The translations under genes were made by a program, and so were the position numbers. This document shows, one piece after another, positions 1-8,946 of a stretch of 64,000 nucleotides of DNA (positions are counted from its first letter, which is position 1; every line of letters starts with the position of its first letter). This DNA is from Streptomyces shenzhenensis. GTDB lineage: Bacteria; Actinomycetota; Actinomycetes; Streptomycetales; Streptomycetaceae. The notes under the pieces are model-generated. The model searched no databases. It saw only the letters and a program-made list of their open reading frames with translations, and was not told the origin of the DNA. Location of the stretch: NCBI RefSeq assembly GCF_003688995.1, contig NZ_PENI01000009.1, positions 124,001 through 188,000 of the forward strand, in the 5' to 3' direction.

Positions 1-54
1 CAGGGCCACCCTCAGGCCCTCCGTGACCGGCCGGTGCCGCCGTATCCTCTCCTC

Positions 55-891
55 ATGGGCACGCCGTTGGGGGATTTCGTCCGGGCCAAGCGTGACAGCA
101 CGCAGCCGCAGTCGCTGGGGCTGCCGGAGCGCGGACGCCGCCGGTCACCGGGGCTGCGCCGGGTGGACCTCGCCACCCGGGCCGGTATCAGCGTCGAGTA
201 CCTGACCCGCATCGAGCAGGGACGTGACCGCAATCCCTCGGTGGCCGTGGTGAACGCCCTCGCCGACGCGCTCGTCCTCGGCCCGCCCGAGCGCGACCAT
301 CTGCGCTACCTCGCGAAGATCACCGGCGGTGTGTGTTCCGCCCACAGCCGCGCCGCACCACCGCGCCGGGACGTGCGACCGTCCGTCCGGCAGACGCTCC
401 GCCTCCTGGAACCGGGCCTCGCCACGGTGACCAACCAACTGGGCGACATCCTCGCCCACACGAGCGGATACGCGGCCGTGACCGGCGCGGCCGGGCTGCT
501 CGACGGCGACAGCCCGAACCTCACCCGCTACGTCTTCACCGACCCCCGCGCCAGGACGTTCTTCGCCGACTGGGACGCGGTCGCCGACGAGCAGGCCTTC
601 GACCTGTGGCGGGGGCCGTCCGCCGAGAGCTTTGCGTGGTTCACCGCACACCTCGCCCCCGTGGCCGGCCCCGACTTCACCCGCCGTCTGCACGGCCACA
701 CGGTCCCGCAGCGCGGAGTCCTCCGCCTCGACCACCCGGCCGGACACAGGCTCAACCTGCTGCGCGAGACACTCGAACTCCCCGCGGACGCACAGCAGGT
801 GGTCGTCCTCCTCCCCGCGGACGGCCTCACGGCCCAGGCGGTCGACCACCTGTGCGGCACGGCCCGCGCCCGGCTCCGCGCCATCTCGTAG
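55..891 (+). CDS. XRE-family regulator with MmyB-like ligand-binding domain
   Basis: A 278-residue cytoplasmic DNA-binding regulator. The N-terminal third reads as the XRE helix-turn-helix common in Streptomyces: a GLPERGRRRSPGLRR stretch followed by VDLATRAGISVEYLTRIEQG and a proline/asparagine turn (residues about 25-85). The rest, rich in Leu, Phe and Trp, matches the MmyB-like ligand-binding domain that usually follows this HTH. I chose ATG 55 over in-frame GTG 34 because the family normally begins M-x-x-x-LGxFLRARR, as seen here (MGTPLGDFVRAKR). Such regulators often sit beside a short-chain dehydrogenase they control, but nothing upstream is visible here. It converges on the phospholipase gene. 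The effector cannot be told from sequence. Confidence 0.85.
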   Translation: MGTPLGDFVRAKRDSTQPQSLGLPERGRRRSPGLRRVDLATRAGISVEYLTRIEQGRDRNPSVAVVNALADALVLGPPERDHLRYLAKITGGVCSAHSRAAPPRRDVRPSVRQTLRLLEPGLATVTNQLGDILAHTSGYAAVTGAAGLLDGDSPNLTRYVFTDPRARTFFADWDAVADEQAFDLWRGPSAESFAWFTAHLAPVAGPDFTRRLHGHTVPQRGVLRLDHPAGHRLNLLRETLELPADAQQVVVLLPADGLTAQAVDHLCGTARARLRAIS

Positions 892-893
892 GA

Positions 894-922
894 GGCCGCC
901 GGCGGGCCGCCCGCCGGCGGCC
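894..922. terminator. Bidirectional hairpin between convergent genes
   Basis: A perfect 13-bp inverted repeat (GGCCGCCGGCGGG at 894-906, its complement at 910-922) with a 3-nt loop. It lies 2 nt after the regulator's stop and 25 nt beyond the phospholipase stop. There is no U-tract, as is usual for Streptomyces. Its place between convergent genes supports a terminator acting on both. Confidence 0.7.
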
Positions 923-947
923 CGTCAGCGACCCCGGCCACCGTGTC

Positions 948-2918
948 TCAGCCCGTGTGGACGGTTCCCGCGTACCGCTGGACGAACCGGGTGCCGGTAC
1001 CCGCGGTGACGGTGACGTCGTACCGTCCGTCGTCGGTACGCCAGGTCAGCCGGGTGCGGTCGCCGGCCCGGACCCACACGGTCTGCTCCTTGCCGGCGAA
1101 GTCGTTCGGCGTGAGCGTGAAGGCGACGTCGGTGCCGCCGTCGTTGCGGAGGTCGAAGTCCACCGTCGCGTGCTGCGGCCGCCCGGCGTGCCGCAGGACC
1201 GCCGTGACCGCCGGTACGGCGACATCGTCCTGGCCCTCACGGACGAGGGTGCCCGAAAAGCGGCGGACGAACCCGTCGGCGCCGTACACGGAGAAGTCGT
1301 AGCGGCCATCGGTGTCCGCCGCGTCCCACACGTAGGTGCCTGACGAACGCGGCGGGACGGTGAACGGCGTGCCGGTGAAGGGCAGACCGGTGTTCGGCAG
1401 CACGGTGAAGTGGTAGCCGACGCTGCCGTCGTTGGTGAGGGTGCAGGTGACCGTGCCGGCGGCCCGGTCGACCGTGATGCCGGCCCACGGCCGGTACGGC
1501 AGCGGGCGGTGCGGGCGCTCGCCCTCCTCCTGCCCCGGCATGGACTGCTCCGTGGGGACCTTGACACCCGGCAGGGACTTGCCGGCGTCCGCCTTCGCCA
1601 TGAGCGCGACCGTGTCCGGGAGGCCCGGGATGCTGTAGTCGGGCTTGGTGAAGTCGAAGCAGCTGGTCAGGTCGCCGCAGACGGTGCGCCGCCAGTCGGA
1701 GATGTTGGGCTCCCGCACACCGGTGACGCGTTCCAGGAACCGCAGCACCGACGTGTGGTCGAACACCTGGGAGTTGACCCAGCCGCCGCGCGACCACGGC
1801 GACACGACCCACAGCGGCACCCGGCTGCCCAGGCCGATGGGCTTGCCGTTGGCGAACTCGTCCTTGGTGCCCGGCTCGGGGAACGGCGGGATGACATGGT
1901 CGAAGTACCCGTCGTTCTCGTCGTACATGAGCAGGAAGGCGGTGTGCTTCCACACGTCGGGGTTGGAGAACAGCGACTGCAGCGCGGTGTTGACCCAGTG
2001 GGCGCCGTAGTCCGGGCTGGCCGCGGGGTGCTCGCAGAACAGGTACGGCGCCACCAGCCAGGAGACCGTGGGCAGGGTGCCGTCCTTGCAGTGCTGGTCG
2101 AACGCCGTGAGGTCGAACTTCGTCATGGCGTTGATGTAGCGCGGGTCGTCCTTGGGGAACGCGTGGAACTGCTTGAAGTACGACAGCGCGTTGTCGTCGT
2201 AGTCGCCGTAACGGTCGTCCGAGCCATCGGGGTTGTGGTAGACGCGCCAGCTGATGCCGGCTTCCTCCAGGCGCTCGGCGTAGGTGGTCCAGTCGGCCAC
2301 CGGGTTGCCCGTGACCGGGGTGTTGTCGGTCCACGGTCCTGTGGTGCCGTCGATGCCGGGACCCGCGGTGCCGGTCCACAGGTAGAGGCGGTTGGGGTCG
2401 GTGGGCCCGTTCAGCGAGCAGAAGTAGCCGTCGCAGAGGGTGAAGGCGTCGGCCAGGGCGTACTGGTAGGGGATGTCCTCGCGGGTGAAGTAGCCCATGG
2501 TGCGCTCGCCCTTGGCGGAGACCCACTTGTCCATGGCGCCGCCGTTGACGGCCGTGTGGCCGGTGTCCCAGTCGTGCGGGAGGCCGCCCGCGTTCTGCGC
2601 GTTGTACTTGGTGGTGTCCATACGGAACGGCAGGAGATGCCCGTCCTTGCGGCCTCTGGCGGGCTGGCGGAACACCGGGTCGCCGTTCGCCAGGACGCTG
2701 GCCTGGCGGTCATCGAAGCCCCGTACGCCGTTCAGGGTGCCGAAGTAGTGGTCGAAGCTGCGGTTCTCCTGCATCAGGATCACGACGTGCTTGACGTCGG
2801 CGATGCTGCCGTGCCGGTCGTCGTGTCCGGCTGCCTGCGCGGTGCCGGGGAGTCCGGCGGCGACGGCGGCGCCGGCTGCGGTGGTGCCGATGAAGGTGCG
2901 GCGGCTGATCTCGGTCAT
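948..2918 (-). CDS. Phosphocholine-type phospholipase C, Tat-exported
   Basis: A 656-residue secreted phospholipase C of the non-haemolytic (PlcN/AcpA) phosphoesterase family, which hydrolyses phosphatidylcholine-like lipids or other phosphodiesters outside the cell. The N-terminus is a twin-arginine signal (SRRTFIG, then an Ala-rich segment, cleavage near residue 29-30). The family motif ENRSFDHYFG is at residues 51-60, and a second acidic/aromatic motif, YDENDGYFDH, is near residue 333. The C-terminal 180 residues look like the two beta-rich repeats (DUF756) typical of this enzyme. Length is normal for the family. It lies 30 bp downstream of the phosphatase-like gene, so the two are probably co-transcribed. 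Substrate choice (phosphatidylcholine versus sphingomyelin) is not readable here. Confidence 0.92.
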   Translation of the reverse strand: MTEISRRTFIGTTAAGAAVAAGLPGTAQAAGHDDRHGSIADVKHVVILMQENRSFDHYFGTLNGVRGFDDRQASVLANGDPVFRQPARGRKDGHLLPFRMDTTKYNAQNAGGLPHDWDTGHTAVNGGAMDKWVSAKGERTMGYFTREDIPYQYALADAFTLCDGYFCSLNGPTDPNRLYLWTGTAGPGIDGTTGPWTDNTPVTGNPVADWTTYAERLEEAGISWRVYHNPDGSDDRYGDYDDNALSYFKQFHAFPKDDPRYINAMTKFDLTAFDQHCKDGTLPTVSWLVAPYLFCEHPAASPDYGAHWVNTALQSLFSNPDVWKHTAFLLMYDENDGYFDHVIPPFPEPGTKDEFANGKPIGLGSRVPLWVVSPWSRGGWVNSQVFDHTSVLRFLERVTGVREPNISDWRRTVCGDLTSCFDFTKPDYSIPGLPDTVALMAKADAGKSLPGVKVPTEQSMPGQEEGERPHRPLPYRPWAGITVDRAAGTVTCTLTNDGSVGYHFTVLPNTGLPFTGTPFTVPPRSSGTYVWDAADTDGRYDFSVYGADGFVRRFSGTLVREGQDDVAVPAVTAVLRHAGRPQHATVDFDLRNDGGTDVAFTLTPNDFAGKEQTVWVRAGDRTRLTWRTDDGRYDVTVTAGTGTRFVQRYAGTVHTG

Positions 2919-2948
2919 GGGAGGAAGATCCTTCGGGGTGTCGCGGGG

Positions 2949-4712
2949 TCAGCCGCGGGCGGACAGGGAGAAGGTGACGACGGCGGCCGCGTGGTCGGAG
3001 GGCCAGCCGTTGGCGGCGGTGTCCGGTACCGGCCGGGGCCAGCCGGTGAAGAGGCTGTGCGCCTCCAGGACCTTCAGCCGCCCCGCGTACTGGATCTGGT
3101 CGATCCGGTCCTGCGGTTCCGTGCCGCCGCCCTCGCGCTGCGGCCTGACGGGGGACCAGGTGGTGCCGGGCGCCTTGACCGGGTCGGGGTGGGCGGCGCG
3201 GTAGGCGTCGACGAGGCCGGCCTGCTCCAGCGTCTCGGTGACCGGCCAGCGGACCCGCCCCACTCCCGCGTGCGCGGATGCCGTCCGGCTCGTCCAGTCG
3301 TGGTGCGACGGCGAGGCGAGACCGGCTGCCAGCACGAGGGGGGTGCGGGAGGCGAGATCCGCCCGCATCGCGGCCACCAGCGCCTGTGCCTGCCGGTAGC
3401 GTGCCGTCCCCTTCTCCTCGGCCTCGGCCTGCGCGGCAGTCCGTCCCGCCAGCAGCGCGTACGGGCCGTAGTCGGCCTCGTCCAGCTGGGCCGTCCACAG
3501 CCGCACGGCGCGGTCCCCGGGCAGGTGCAGCGTCGCCGCGGCGGCCGGGAGACCCGCGGCCGGGGTGAGGGTGTCGCCGAGCGGGTGGCGGCTCACGATG
3601 CCGAGGCCTGCGGTCTGGTGCGCATGCCAGCCGAGCGCCTCGGCGAGCTTCGCGGCCCCGTCGGTACCGCATTCCTGGAGCGCTACGACGTCCAGGCCCT
3701 GGGTGAGGACGAGCCGCAGCTGCTTCTCCAGGAAGCCGTCGACGTGGGTGCCCGCGTCCCAGAGGTTCAGCGTGGCGACCTTGAGCCGGAGCCGGTCCCG
3801 CGAGGCGCGCACGGGCACCTGGACGGTGACGGTGTCGCTGCCCACGGCGCTGTCGGTGACGGCGACCGTCACCCGGCCGGGCGTCCGCGGCGCGAAGAGC
3901 GGAGCCTTTCCGCTGACCGTGCCGTCCGCCGCCACCGACAACCACGCATCGCCCGCGACGCGTTCGAAGGCCGCGCTGCCGGCGGCATTGCCCTCCGGCC
4001 GGATCCACAGCCCGCCCAGCCGCACCGAGAAGGACGTGCCCGCGGTCTGCGGGGCGGTGGTGAGGGCGTCCACCACCGCGTGCGGGCGCGGGATCACGGG
4101 GCGGACCGCGAAGCTGAACGCAGCGGTGCGGGCGAGGATGCCGTAGCCGTCCTTGGCGAGCAGATAGGCGGTGTACGGTCCGCCGCTCAGGCCCGAGGTG
4201 TTGATCGTGATGTCGCCGGTGGCGCCGGGCGTGTACTCCCAGGCGAGAGAGGCACCGTGCCCGGGCTGCCGGTCACCGTCGTAGACGCCGATCCAGTTCT
4301 TCGTGTCGGGTGCGTCGGTCGTCCAGTGGAAGGAGACCTTGTCGCCCTCGTAGGGGGCGGGGGTCGTCAGCACGATCGAGTCGCCGGTGGGTGCGCCGGC
4401 GAAGCTGAACGGCTCCGTCCGGGCGAGGACGCCGTAGCCGTCCTTGGCCAGCAGGTAGGCGGTGTACGGGCCGCCGCTCAGTTTGGAGGTGTCGAGGGTC
4501 GTCTGCCCGGAGGAGCCGGAGACGTACGTCCACACAAGGGAGTTGGTGCCGCTGCCGGGTTGCCGGTCGCCGTCGTAGACGCCGATCCAGTTCTTCGCGT
4601 CGGGTGCGTCCGTCGACCACGTGAAGGTCAGTTTGTCGCCGCGTTGCGGGGGCGCTGTCGAGCTGGTGGTGATGCTGCTCCCGGATGCGGCGACCTCTGA
4701 GGGGGACGGCAT
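2949..4712 (-). CDS. Endonuclease/exonuclease/phosphatase-family protein with duplicated N-terminal module
   Basis: A 587-residue protein. The C-terminal half (about 300-587) has endonuclease/exonuclease/phosphatase signatures: ATLNLWD near 310, VALQECG near 342 and a terminal PSDHAAAV motif, consistent with a metal-dependent phosphodiesterase or phosphatase. The N-terminal 205 residues are two near-identical repeats of about 100 residues, each with NWIGVYDGDRQPG and GGPYTAYLLAKDGYG; these look like beta-sandwich modules of the kind found before extracellular phosphoesterases. A putative Ig-like linker (about 210-300) follows. I chose ATG 4712 (AGAGGA about 10 nt upstream). No clear signal peptide is visible from this start, which is odd beside a Tat-exported phospholipase. 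Upstream in-frame starts exist but give low-complexity, non-signal sequence. Substrate unknown; phosphate scavenging together with the phospholipase is an inference. Confidence 0.8.
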   Translation of the reverse strand: MPSPSEVAASGSSITTSSTAPPQRGDKLTFTWSTDAPDAKNWIGVYDGDRQPGSGTNSLVWTYVSGSSGQTTLDTSKLSGGPYTAYLLAKDGYGVLARTEPFSFAGAPTGDSIVLTTPAPYEGDKVSFHWTTDAPDTKNWIGVYDGDRQPGHGASLAWEYTPGATGDITINTSGLSGGPYTAYLLAKDGYGILARTAAFSFAVRPVIPRPHAVVDALTTAPQTAGTSFSVRLGGLWIRPEGNAAGSAAFERVAGDAWLSVAADGTVSGKAPLFAPRTPGRVTVAVTDSAVGSDTVTVQVPVRASRDRLRLKVATLNLWDAGTHVDGFLEKQLRLVLTQGLDVVALQECGTDGAAKLAEALGWHAHQTAGLGIVSRHPLGDTLTPAAGLPAAAATLHLPGDRAVRLWTAQLDEADYGPYALLAGRTAAQAEAEEKGTARYRQAQALVAAMRADLASRTPLVLAAGLASPSHHDWTSRTASAHAGVGRVRWPVTETLEQAGLVDAYRAAHPDPVKAPGTTWSPVRPQREGGGTEPQDRIDQIQYAGRLKVLEAHSLFTGWPRPVPDTAANGWPSDHAAAVVTFSLSARG

Positions 4713-5134
4713 GGTGGTGGATCCTCTCCGCCCCCGGATACCGCACGCGGTGGCACCGGGGTGAGCAAAGTTGTCTGGATAAGTTCGCTCCCAGCAAGCA
4801 GTCCCACGGCGACGGGCCAGTGAACGACGGGTTGCTGCCGGCCGGGAAACAGACGGAAATCTGAGGATTCCGTGTGCGGGCCGGCCGGCGCCCCCGCACT
4901 CCCGGCAACCCGGAGCTGTGCACACAACCGGTCACCACTACGGTGCGGCTCGGCCGGCGCGAACTGTCCGCCGACACATCTGCGCTCGCCGTCCCCGGAG
5001 GGCGGGGAAGGTGCCGGGTGGGAGGTTCTGCGCAGCGGTAGGCGAGATCCGTGCCCGTGGGCAGTGCCCAGGGGCCAGGCGGGCATGCACCGTCAACCGA
5101 CGTGCATCCCCTCAGGCGATGGCCGTGCGGCGAT
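4713..5134. other. Intergenic region upstream of the phosphatase-like gene
   Basis: About 420 bp between the 3' end of the helicase gene and the start of the phosphatase-like gene; both are on the minus strand. It should hold the promoter of the phosphatase/phospholipase pair. The stretch around 4765-4870 is less GC-rich than its surroundings. I see no convincing gene, hairpin or PHO-box-like direct repeat by eye. Confidence 0.4.
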
Positions 5135-7783
5135 CTACTCCGTCGCCCACTCCATACCCAGCTCCCGCAGGGCGGCGTGCTGCTCGGGGGTCAGTCTGTC
5201 CCGCCGCTGCCTGGTGTTGGAGACCCACACGCCCAGCTTCACGGCCACCGGCACCGTCTCGCCGTCGACGGTGATGTGTTCGCTGTGGCCGCGCGGTACC
5301 GGCCGGTGGCCTTCCCGCTTCACCCATTGCGCGAGGGCTGCCAGGCCGCGCTGGAACGCCTGCTGCGCTTTGCTCGGGCCCTTCCCGGCGTACTTGGTCA
5401 CCGGGGCAGGGGCGGGTCGTTCGGCGGGTTTGATGCCGAGTTCGGCGAGCCGCCGCTGCTGCTCGGTGGACAGCTCTGCCCAGGATGTGGCCTGTCGTCG
5501 GATCCATCGTCCGAGGTCGTCGCCTTCGAAGAGGACGCCGGGGGCGATGTCGGGCAGGCTGCCGTCGGCGTCGACCAGGTCCGCGAGTACCTGGCGGTGG
5601 CGTTGCCAGTCCAGTGGCCAGGGGCAGTTCCAGTCCGGGTCGATCGCCTCCAACTGCTTCGCGCGCGCCTCCGCCCGCTCCGCGTTCTTTCCCAGGCCGC
5701 CCTTCCGGCGCAGATTGGCCATGTGCTGCCCGATGGGCACCATCGCCTCACCCTCGCCCCACATCGCGTCCTGCCGGGGCGCGAGGTGTCCCGTGGCGCG
5801 CCGGTAGGAGCGGAAGACGGCGAGTTTCTTCTCCCAGGCCTCTTCACCCGGCTCCCACACCATCCCGGCTTCCGGCGCGTCCAGCAGTTCCTTGCGCCGC
5901 GGCTCGAGTTCCCCGGCCCGCAGCGCCTTCCGCTGCTGATGCACCCACCTCCCCAGCGGGAAGTCCTTCGTGACGCCCACTGTCGTCACGGTGTCGTACG
6001 GGACGGCGTACAGGCCGGTGATCTGGTGCTCCGCCCGCCACCGCAGCAGGGCCTGATAGCCGTCCAGCCACACCAGTGACTCCGGCCGGTAGACGCGGGT
6101 GCGCAGGAACGCGGCGATGGTGGCGGGATCGCGTGGGCTGGAGAACTGCAGGAGCTCGGATTCCGTGCTGCTGCTCTCCCGCTCCTGCTCCTTTGGACCG
6201 GTGGCGGCGATGATGCGGCCTGCGTCGTCCCGTTGGAGGTGTGCCGTGCGCCGGCCGCTGCTCAGGGCCCGGTTGGCGAGTTGCTCGACGAGGTGTTCGG
6301 AGTGGGAGCGCAGGCCCTGGAGGACGGCCACGAGCGGTGCGTAGGAGGCGCTGGCGACCATGTCGGTCGGGTCTTCGCCGGGCTGGAGGAAGACGGGCAC
6401 GATGATCCGCGCGACCTTCGTGGTGCCGTCGGGGTTGGGCCGCAGTGCCCGGCCGATGTTCTGGACGATCTCGACCTGGGAGGTGCGGGTGTCGGCGAAG
6501 CAGACGGCCTGGACTCCGCGTTCGCCGGTGATGTCGACACCTTCGCCGAGCACGCGGCAGCTTGCCAGGAAGGCGCGGTGGACGCGCCGGCCGTCGGCGT
6601 CGGTGCCGGCTCCGAACTGCCGCAGGACCTCGCGCCGTTCGGCGACGAGGTGGTCGCCGCACAGCCACTTCGACCACACCCGTTCCGGGGGTACGTGGCG
6701 GCCGGCCTCGACGTCGCCGGGTCCGGCGCCGAGAGTGGAGGGCGGACGGGCAGCAGCCTCGTCGAGGGCGCGGGCGGTGACCTCGCCGGCGTACAGGTCG
6801 GCGGCTGCCCTGGGCAGGTTGACCGCGAAGGCCTCGGCTTCCTCGACCCGGCTGTGGAAGGTCATCACGGTCTTGATGTTGCGGGCGCCGGCGTGTTCCA
6901 GGAGCGCGGCCTGCAGCAGCGCCAGCCGCCGGCCGCGCCGTGCCTCGTCGGACAGGCCGACGAAGTAGTCCGGGTCCTCGATCTCCAGGACGTCGATCTC
7001 GAACCCGGCGAGGATTCCGCGTTCGATCGCTTCCGCGAGGCCGAGTTCGGCCAGCCACGTGCCGTAGGTACCGTCCGGGTCGTCGGCCATGGTCGCGATC
7101 TCCGGCTCGCGTCCGGCCGCGCCCTTCTGCGGCCTGGGCGGGGCGAGGATGCGCGGGGTCGCGGTGAGGTAGAGCCGGAAGTCGGCGGGGATCCGCTGGT
7201 TGTCGTGGATTGCCGCCCACGGCCGCCCGAGATCACCGGCGGTGCCGTGAGCCTCGTCCACGACCGCGAGGTCGAAGCCGTCCATCGACTGCCCGTACAG
7301 CCGCTCCCCACCCGCCAGAGCCGCCTCCAGCGGCCCGCGGACCTTCTCCTGACCGAACGGTCCCTCCGGGTCCTCACGGTCCACCAATGAGGCGTAGGTG
7401 GCGAACACGACGACCGGCCCGTGCCCCGCCCACAGCGCCAGCTGGATCGGGTTGGTGGTGGTACGCACCCCCAGCTCCTTCAGCACCGGGTCGTTCTCCA
7501 GCGAGCACACTGCGACCATGGGGGAGCGGTGGCCCACCAGGCGCCACGCCTGGGCGGTCTGCACGAGCAGGTCCAGGGTCGGCACGGTCACCAGGATCCG
7601 CCCGCCCGGGAAGCACTCCACCGCGCACGCGGCGGCGGTGATCGTCTTCCCCGACCCGGTCGCGGACACGATCGTGCCCCGCGCACCCTGCGCGGGCACC
7701 GGTGATCGTGCAGGAAATCCCACCCACCGACGGAAGCCGGCCTTCTGCGCCACCTGGTGTTCCCGAAGCTGAATACCCGGCAC
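5135..7783 (-). CDS. DEAD/DEAH-box helicase with C-terminal helicase-associated repeats
   Basis: An 882-residue superfamily 2 ATPase, cytoplasmic. Motifs in order: Walker A ATGSGKT (41-47), DEAH box VVDEAH (near 172), motif III LTATPR (near 208) and motif VI QNIGRALRP (near 441). Residues 530-880 contain several tryptophan- and Arg-rich helicase-associated (HA) units, ending in a clear WVSNTRQRRDRLTPEQ unit. GTG 7783 is preceded by GGAGG at 9-nt spacing. HA-domain helicases are common in Streptomyces accessory and telomere-proximal DNA, where their roles (defence, plasmid or terminal maintenance) are mostly unproven. The close neighbour of the opposite orientation is a GmrSD-like nuclease, so a defence role is possible but only inferred. 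Confidence 0.88.
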   Translation of the reverse strand: MPGIQLREHQVAQKAGFRRWVGFPARSPVPAQGARGTIVSATGSGKTITAAACAVECFPGGRILVTVPTLDLLVQTAQAWRLVGHRSPMVAVCSLENDPVLKELGVRTTTNPIQLALWAGHGPVVVFATYASLVDREDPEGPFGQEKVRGPLEAALAGGERLYGQSMDGFDLAVVDEAHGTAGDLGRPWAAIHDNQRIPADFRLYLTATPRILAPPRPQKGAAGREPEIATMADDPDGTYGTWLAELGLAEAIERGILAGFEIDVLEIEDPDYFVGLSDEARRGRRLALLQAALLEHAGARNIKTVMTFHSRVEEAEAFAVNLPRAAADLYAGEVTARALDEAAARPPSTLGAGPGDVEAGRHVPPERVWSKWLCGDHLVAERREVLRQFGAGTDADGRRVHRAFLASCRVLGEGVDITGERGVQAVCFADTRTSQVEIVQNIGRALRPNPDGTTKVARIIVPVFLQPGEDPTDMVASASYAPLVAVLQGLRSHSEHLVEQLANRALSSGRRTAHLQRDDAGRIIAATGPKEQERESSSTESELLQFSSPRDPATIAAFLRTRVYRPESLVWLDGYQALLRWRAEHQITGLYAVPYDTVTTVGVTKDFPLGRWVHQQRKALRAGELEPRRKELLDAPEAGMVWEPGEEAWEKKLAVFRSYRRATGHLAPRQDAMWGEGEAMVPIGQHMANLRRKGGLGKNAERAEARAKQLEAIDPDWNCPWPLDWQRHRQVLADLVDADGSLPDIAPGVLFEGDDLGRWIRRQATSWAELSTEQQRRLAELGIKPAERPAPAPVTKYAGKGPSKAQQAFQRGLAALAQWVKREGHRPVPRGHSEHITVDGETVPVAVKLGVWVSNTRQRRDRLTPEQHAALRELGMEWATE

Positions 7784-8308
7784 TTTCCTGATCCTCCGCG
7801 ACCTTCTGTTCTGCCCGCTACGGGAATCAAAGGGACGGCGTGAGCGGCTGCACGGACACCGTACCGTCCCAGCTCACCACGGCCCGCCCGGCAGGCCGCG
7901 TCAGCACCTGTGATGACCGCGGCCCCGCGAGGCTTCTGCGTGGCGACGGTGGCCGAGCCCCTTGAGCCGGTCACAGCAGCTGTCGGGATGCGGATTCCGC
8001 GGGACCTCGTAGCGGCCGGGGCGAAGGGTCAGGTCGGTCCAGCCGGTCGCACCGGAGATGACACCGTGACCTGCGCCCGCGCCGCAGCTGCGTGACGCTT
8101 CGCCCGGACTGCCCGCCTCACTGACCTTCCCGTCCGAGCCGGCCGGAAGCGGCAGCACGATCATGGGTGAGCCCTCCGAAGTCGGCCACCCGCAGCGATA
8201 CGGTGCCGGCGTGAACCGAACTCGGGGCGAGCAGCCACATCATGCCCCTGCGTCGGCGCGGCGATCAGACCGGCGGCGACGGCCGTACCCCGCGGCGCCG
8301 ACCCGCGT
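7784..8308. other. Intergenic region upstream of the helicase, possibly a gene remnant
   Basis: About 525 bp with no gene I can support. A minus-strand frame (about 7901-8164) contains GWTDLTLRPGRYEV, which resembles the beta-strand end of small Streptomyces proteins of unknown function, but it soon runs into Arg/His-rich nonsense and an adjacent frame carries the next plausible piece. This suggests a decayed or frameshifted fragment rather than a working gene. The helicase promoter is presumably in the lower part. Confidence 0.3.
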
Positions 8309-8584
8309 TCACCGGTGCTCCCGCAGCAGCGCAAGGCGGCGTTTGTACTCCTCCTCGTCGATCTCCCCGCGGGCGAACCGCTCGGCGAGCAGGTCTTCCG
8401 CTCGCCTGCTGCCCCAGCCCAGGTCACCCGATGCGGGAGGCGGCCCGGCCTGGGGGCCGCGACGGGCAGCCGTGAGGTAGCGGACGAGCGCGATGACCGC
8501 GGCGATCGCCACGGCCCAGAACAGCACTGTGATCACGAGCATGAGGAACCAGCCGCCCCATCCCCAGCCGTCGTACCACATCAC
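8309..8584 (-). CDS. Small SHOCT-domain membrane protein
   Basis: A 91-residue protein with a Trp/Gly-rich N-terminus, one strong membrane helix (about residues 12-36) and a C-terminal SHOCT motif (AEDLLAERFARGEIDEEEYKRRLALL). SHOCT domains are short oligomerising tails found on many small bacterial membrane proteins; the cellular role is unknown. I prefer GTG 8584 (followed directly by an ATG) because AAGGAAGG lies 8 nt upstream; the in-frame GTG at 8593 overlaps that ribosome binding site. Confidence 0.85.
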   Translation of the reverse strand: MMWYDGWGWGGWFLMLVITVLFWAVAIAAVIALVRYLTAARRGPQAGPPPASGDLGWGSRRAEDLLAERFARGEIDEEEYKRRLALLREHR

Positions 8585-8946
8585 CCCGATCACCTTCCTT
8601 CGGCTGATGCGGAACTCCCTGTCCCCAGGATCGGTGACGAACGGCTCGGCCGGGCATGGGACACATGGTCCCCACCGGGGCCGAACGGCCCGTCGACCGC
8701 GTCCACGCCGCCCTCAGTCGGCCTCCGGGTGCGCGGTGGGCAACGCGTTGACCGACGCCGTGGTGTGGAGCGCGACGTCGACGGCGCTCGGCTGCCTGCG
8801 AGCGGGTCGGCGCCGGGCCCCACCGCCGGCACATTCGCCTGCCCCGGCATGGTGTGTGCCGCCCAGCCGACTCCCGCTCAGTCTGTACGGCACGGCGTCG
8901 AGTTGGGAACATGACGGAACGTGCCGGGCAGGGGAGGTGTGGTTGC
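8585..8946. other. Divergent intergenic region with the nuclease ribosome binding site
   Basis: About 360 bp between the divergent SHOCT and DUF262 genes; promoters for both should be here. The only clear element is the GGGGAGGT at 8931-8938, 9 nt before GTG 8947, which decides the start of the nuclease gene over an upstream in-frame ATG at 8911. No gene is recognisable. Confidence 0.5.

Noticed and set aside
1410..4700. Long plus-strand open frame across the phospholipase and phosphatase genes
   Set aside because: It crosses two well-defined minus-strand genes and encodes no recognisable motif.
8854..8946. Upstream starts of the DUF262 gene
   Set aside because: The starts at 8854 and 8911 lack a ribosome binding site, and the extra residues are Cys/Arg-rich; GGGGAGGT is placed correctly only for GTG 8947.
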